Part shown: positions 5,532 through 6,471 of the stretch, piece by piece | Layout: each line of letters opens with the position of its first letter | Position numbering within the stretch: the first letter of the stretch is position 1 | Source: an uncultured Clostridia bacterium | GTDB taxonomy: Bacteria; Bacillota; Clostridia; Lachnospirales; Lachnospiraceae | NCBI GenBank assembly: GCA_947178045.1 | Contig: CAMWWR010000111.1 | Coordinates: forward strand, 1 to 6,471 | Direction of reading: 5' to 3' | Length of the DNA: 6,471 bases | Translations under genes and position numbers: made by a program | The notes under the pieces: model-generated | Told to the model about the DNA's origin: nothing | What the model saw: only the letters and a program-made list of their open reading frames with translations | The model's database searches: none

Positions 5532-6471
5532 ATGAGAAATCGTGATGTGCAGAAGGAATTATTGCTTTTCGGAACGATAGTGGCAGCCGGAACGGCGGCC
5601 GCACTGTTCCTTTTTTCGTGGGAAACGGCGCTGTATGTGCTCGGCCTGTCGGCGCTTTTTCTGAGTGCGCTGGCCCTTTTGCGCGCCCTGAGGACGAGGA
5701 GGCTGAAACGGCTTTCGCTGGATCTGGACCGGCTGCTGCACGGGGATTACAGCGTACGGTTCAATAATTATGAGGAGGGCGAGAACGCGATTCTTGCCAA
5801 CGAGCTGGCGAAGGTGACGGACACGCTGAAAAAGCAGGCGGAGCAGCTGCAGAAGGAAAAGAAATATCTGGCGGACTCCATCGCGGACATTTCGCATCAG
5901 ATACGGACGCCGCTCACCGCGCTCGATCTGAACCTCGCCACGCTTCTCGCCGGAGACGGAACGGAGCACAGCCGCCGCGAGAGGCTGCAGCAGGCCAGGC
6001 AGCTGACCGGGCGGATGGAATGGTTGATCGAGGCGCTGCTCAAGCTCTCCCGGCTCGACGCGGGAACGATCGAATTCGCGCGCGGGCACGTTTGTCTTCG
6101 GGAGCTCGTCGAAAAGGCGGCGGAGCCGTTCCTGATTCCGCTGGAGCTGCGCGGGCAGAGGCTGGAGCTTGCGGGGATCGATGAGACAGCCGGCTTTACA
6201 GGGGATGCCGCATGGAGCGCGGAGGCGGTGAGCAATGTGCTGAAAAACTGCATGGAGCATACAGGAGAGGACGGGCTTATCACGGTCACCGGCGAGGAAA
6301 ATGCCATATTTACCGAGCTCGTCATAGCGGACAACGGCGAGGGGATCGCCGAGGAGGATCTTCCGCATCTGTTTGAGCGCTTTTACCGGGGGAAAAATTC
6401 GGGTGGGCAGAGCGGCCGCATCGGCCTGGCATTGACGCGTGCGATCCTGACCGCGCAGAACGGGACAATCC
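5532..6471 (+). CDS. Sensor histidine kinase, intramembrane-sensing type, 3'-truncated by window edge
   Basis: Membrane kinase that should phosphorylate the preceding response regulator; 313 residues are visible and the frame stays open at the edge. Two hydrophobic helices (about 11-28 and 32-50) are joined by only Ser-Trp-Glu, so there is essentially no extracellular sensor. A charged linker and coiled coil (about 51-115) leads to the dimerisation domain with phospho-acceptor His122 in DISHQIRTPLTAL. The ATPase domain has the N box NVLKNCMEHT (235-244, key Asn239), the G1 box DNGEGI (267-272) and the F box LFERFYRG (280-287). The G2 box reads SGRIGLAL where kinases usually have x-G-I-G-L: Arg296 replaces the first Gly of that motif. 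The start ATG 5532 has AGGTG 5 nt upstream. Only a short C-terminal remainder should be missing. Confidence 0.92.
   Translation, partial: MRNRDVQKELLLFGTIVAAGTAAALFLFSWETALYVLGLSALFLSALALLRALRTRRLKRLSLDLDRLLHGDYSVRFNNYEEGENAILANELAKVTDTLKKQAEQLQKEKKYLADSIADISHQIRTPLTALDLNLATLLAGDGTEHSRRERLQQARQLTGRMEWLIEALLKLSRLDAGTIEFARGHVCLRELVEKAAEPFLIPLELRGQRLELAGIDETAGFTGDAAWSAEAVSNVLKNCMEHTGEDGLITVTGEENAIFTELVIADNGEGIAEEDLPHLFERFYRGKNSGGQSGRIGLALTRAILTAQNGTI

Noticed and set aside
5559..6368. Minus-strand open frame opposite the kinase
   Set aside because: The + strand encodes an unmistakable histidine kinase with H, N, G1 and F boxes; the antisense frame is Arg/Gln/Leu-rich noise.
6412..6419. NotI site GCGGCCGC as a sign of a cloning junction
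   Set aside because: It lies inside a continuous kinase reading frame and is expected by chance in GC-rich DNA.

Overview
The window looks like chromosome of a fairly GC-rich Bacillota member, most likely a clostridium of the Lachnospiraceae type. This rests on the clostridial-style long serine acetyltransferase, the Gram-positive-type TrpRS, strong GGAGG ribosome binding sites, and an OmpR-type regulator paired with a kinase that has an almost loop-less membrane sensor. Genus cannot be read from the sequence. All intact genes are on the + strand.

Layout. Positions 2-1057 hold the C-terminal two thirds of a type B carboxylesterase (5' end outside the window). A short stem that could terminate in both directions follows (1067-1112). 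It abuts the decayed C-terminal tail of an AraC-family regulator on the - strand (about 1111-1213). A very regular 20-bp hairpin (1265-1312) comes next. Then an 11-unit, 18-nt purine-rich tandem repeat (1379-1576) runs up to and into the start of trpS (1559-2572). A GC-rich spacer with a two-copy 32-nt-period repeat precedes the serine acetyltransferase gene (2763-3719). A second, unrelated purine-rich repeat tract (3743-3870) precedes a thioredoxin reductase gene (3876-4775). After only 13 nt comes an OmpR/PhoB-family response regulator (4789-5454). A 77-nt spacer with a perfect 9-bp inverted repeat then leads to a sensor histidine kinase (5532 to the window edge).

How the genes may work together. 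The acetyltransferase makes O-acetylserine for cysteine synthesis and the reductase recycles thioredoxin, so the middle is a small thiol/redox group. The response regulator and kinase form one two-component system. The kinase has two membrane helices joined by about three residues, the architecture of intramembrane-sensing kinases that often work with peptide-antibiotic ABC transporters; such a transporter could lie just beyond the right edge (inference). No convincing terminator is visible between trpS and the kinase, so part or all of this block may be co-transcribed.

The most unusual feature is the set of intergenic spacers. Each of the three long ones (before trpS, cysE and trxB) carries a different degenerate tandem repeat. 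The trpS array is in frame with the gene and repeatedly regenerates start codons behind purine-rich stretches. No undescribed multi-gene defence or mobile system is evident.
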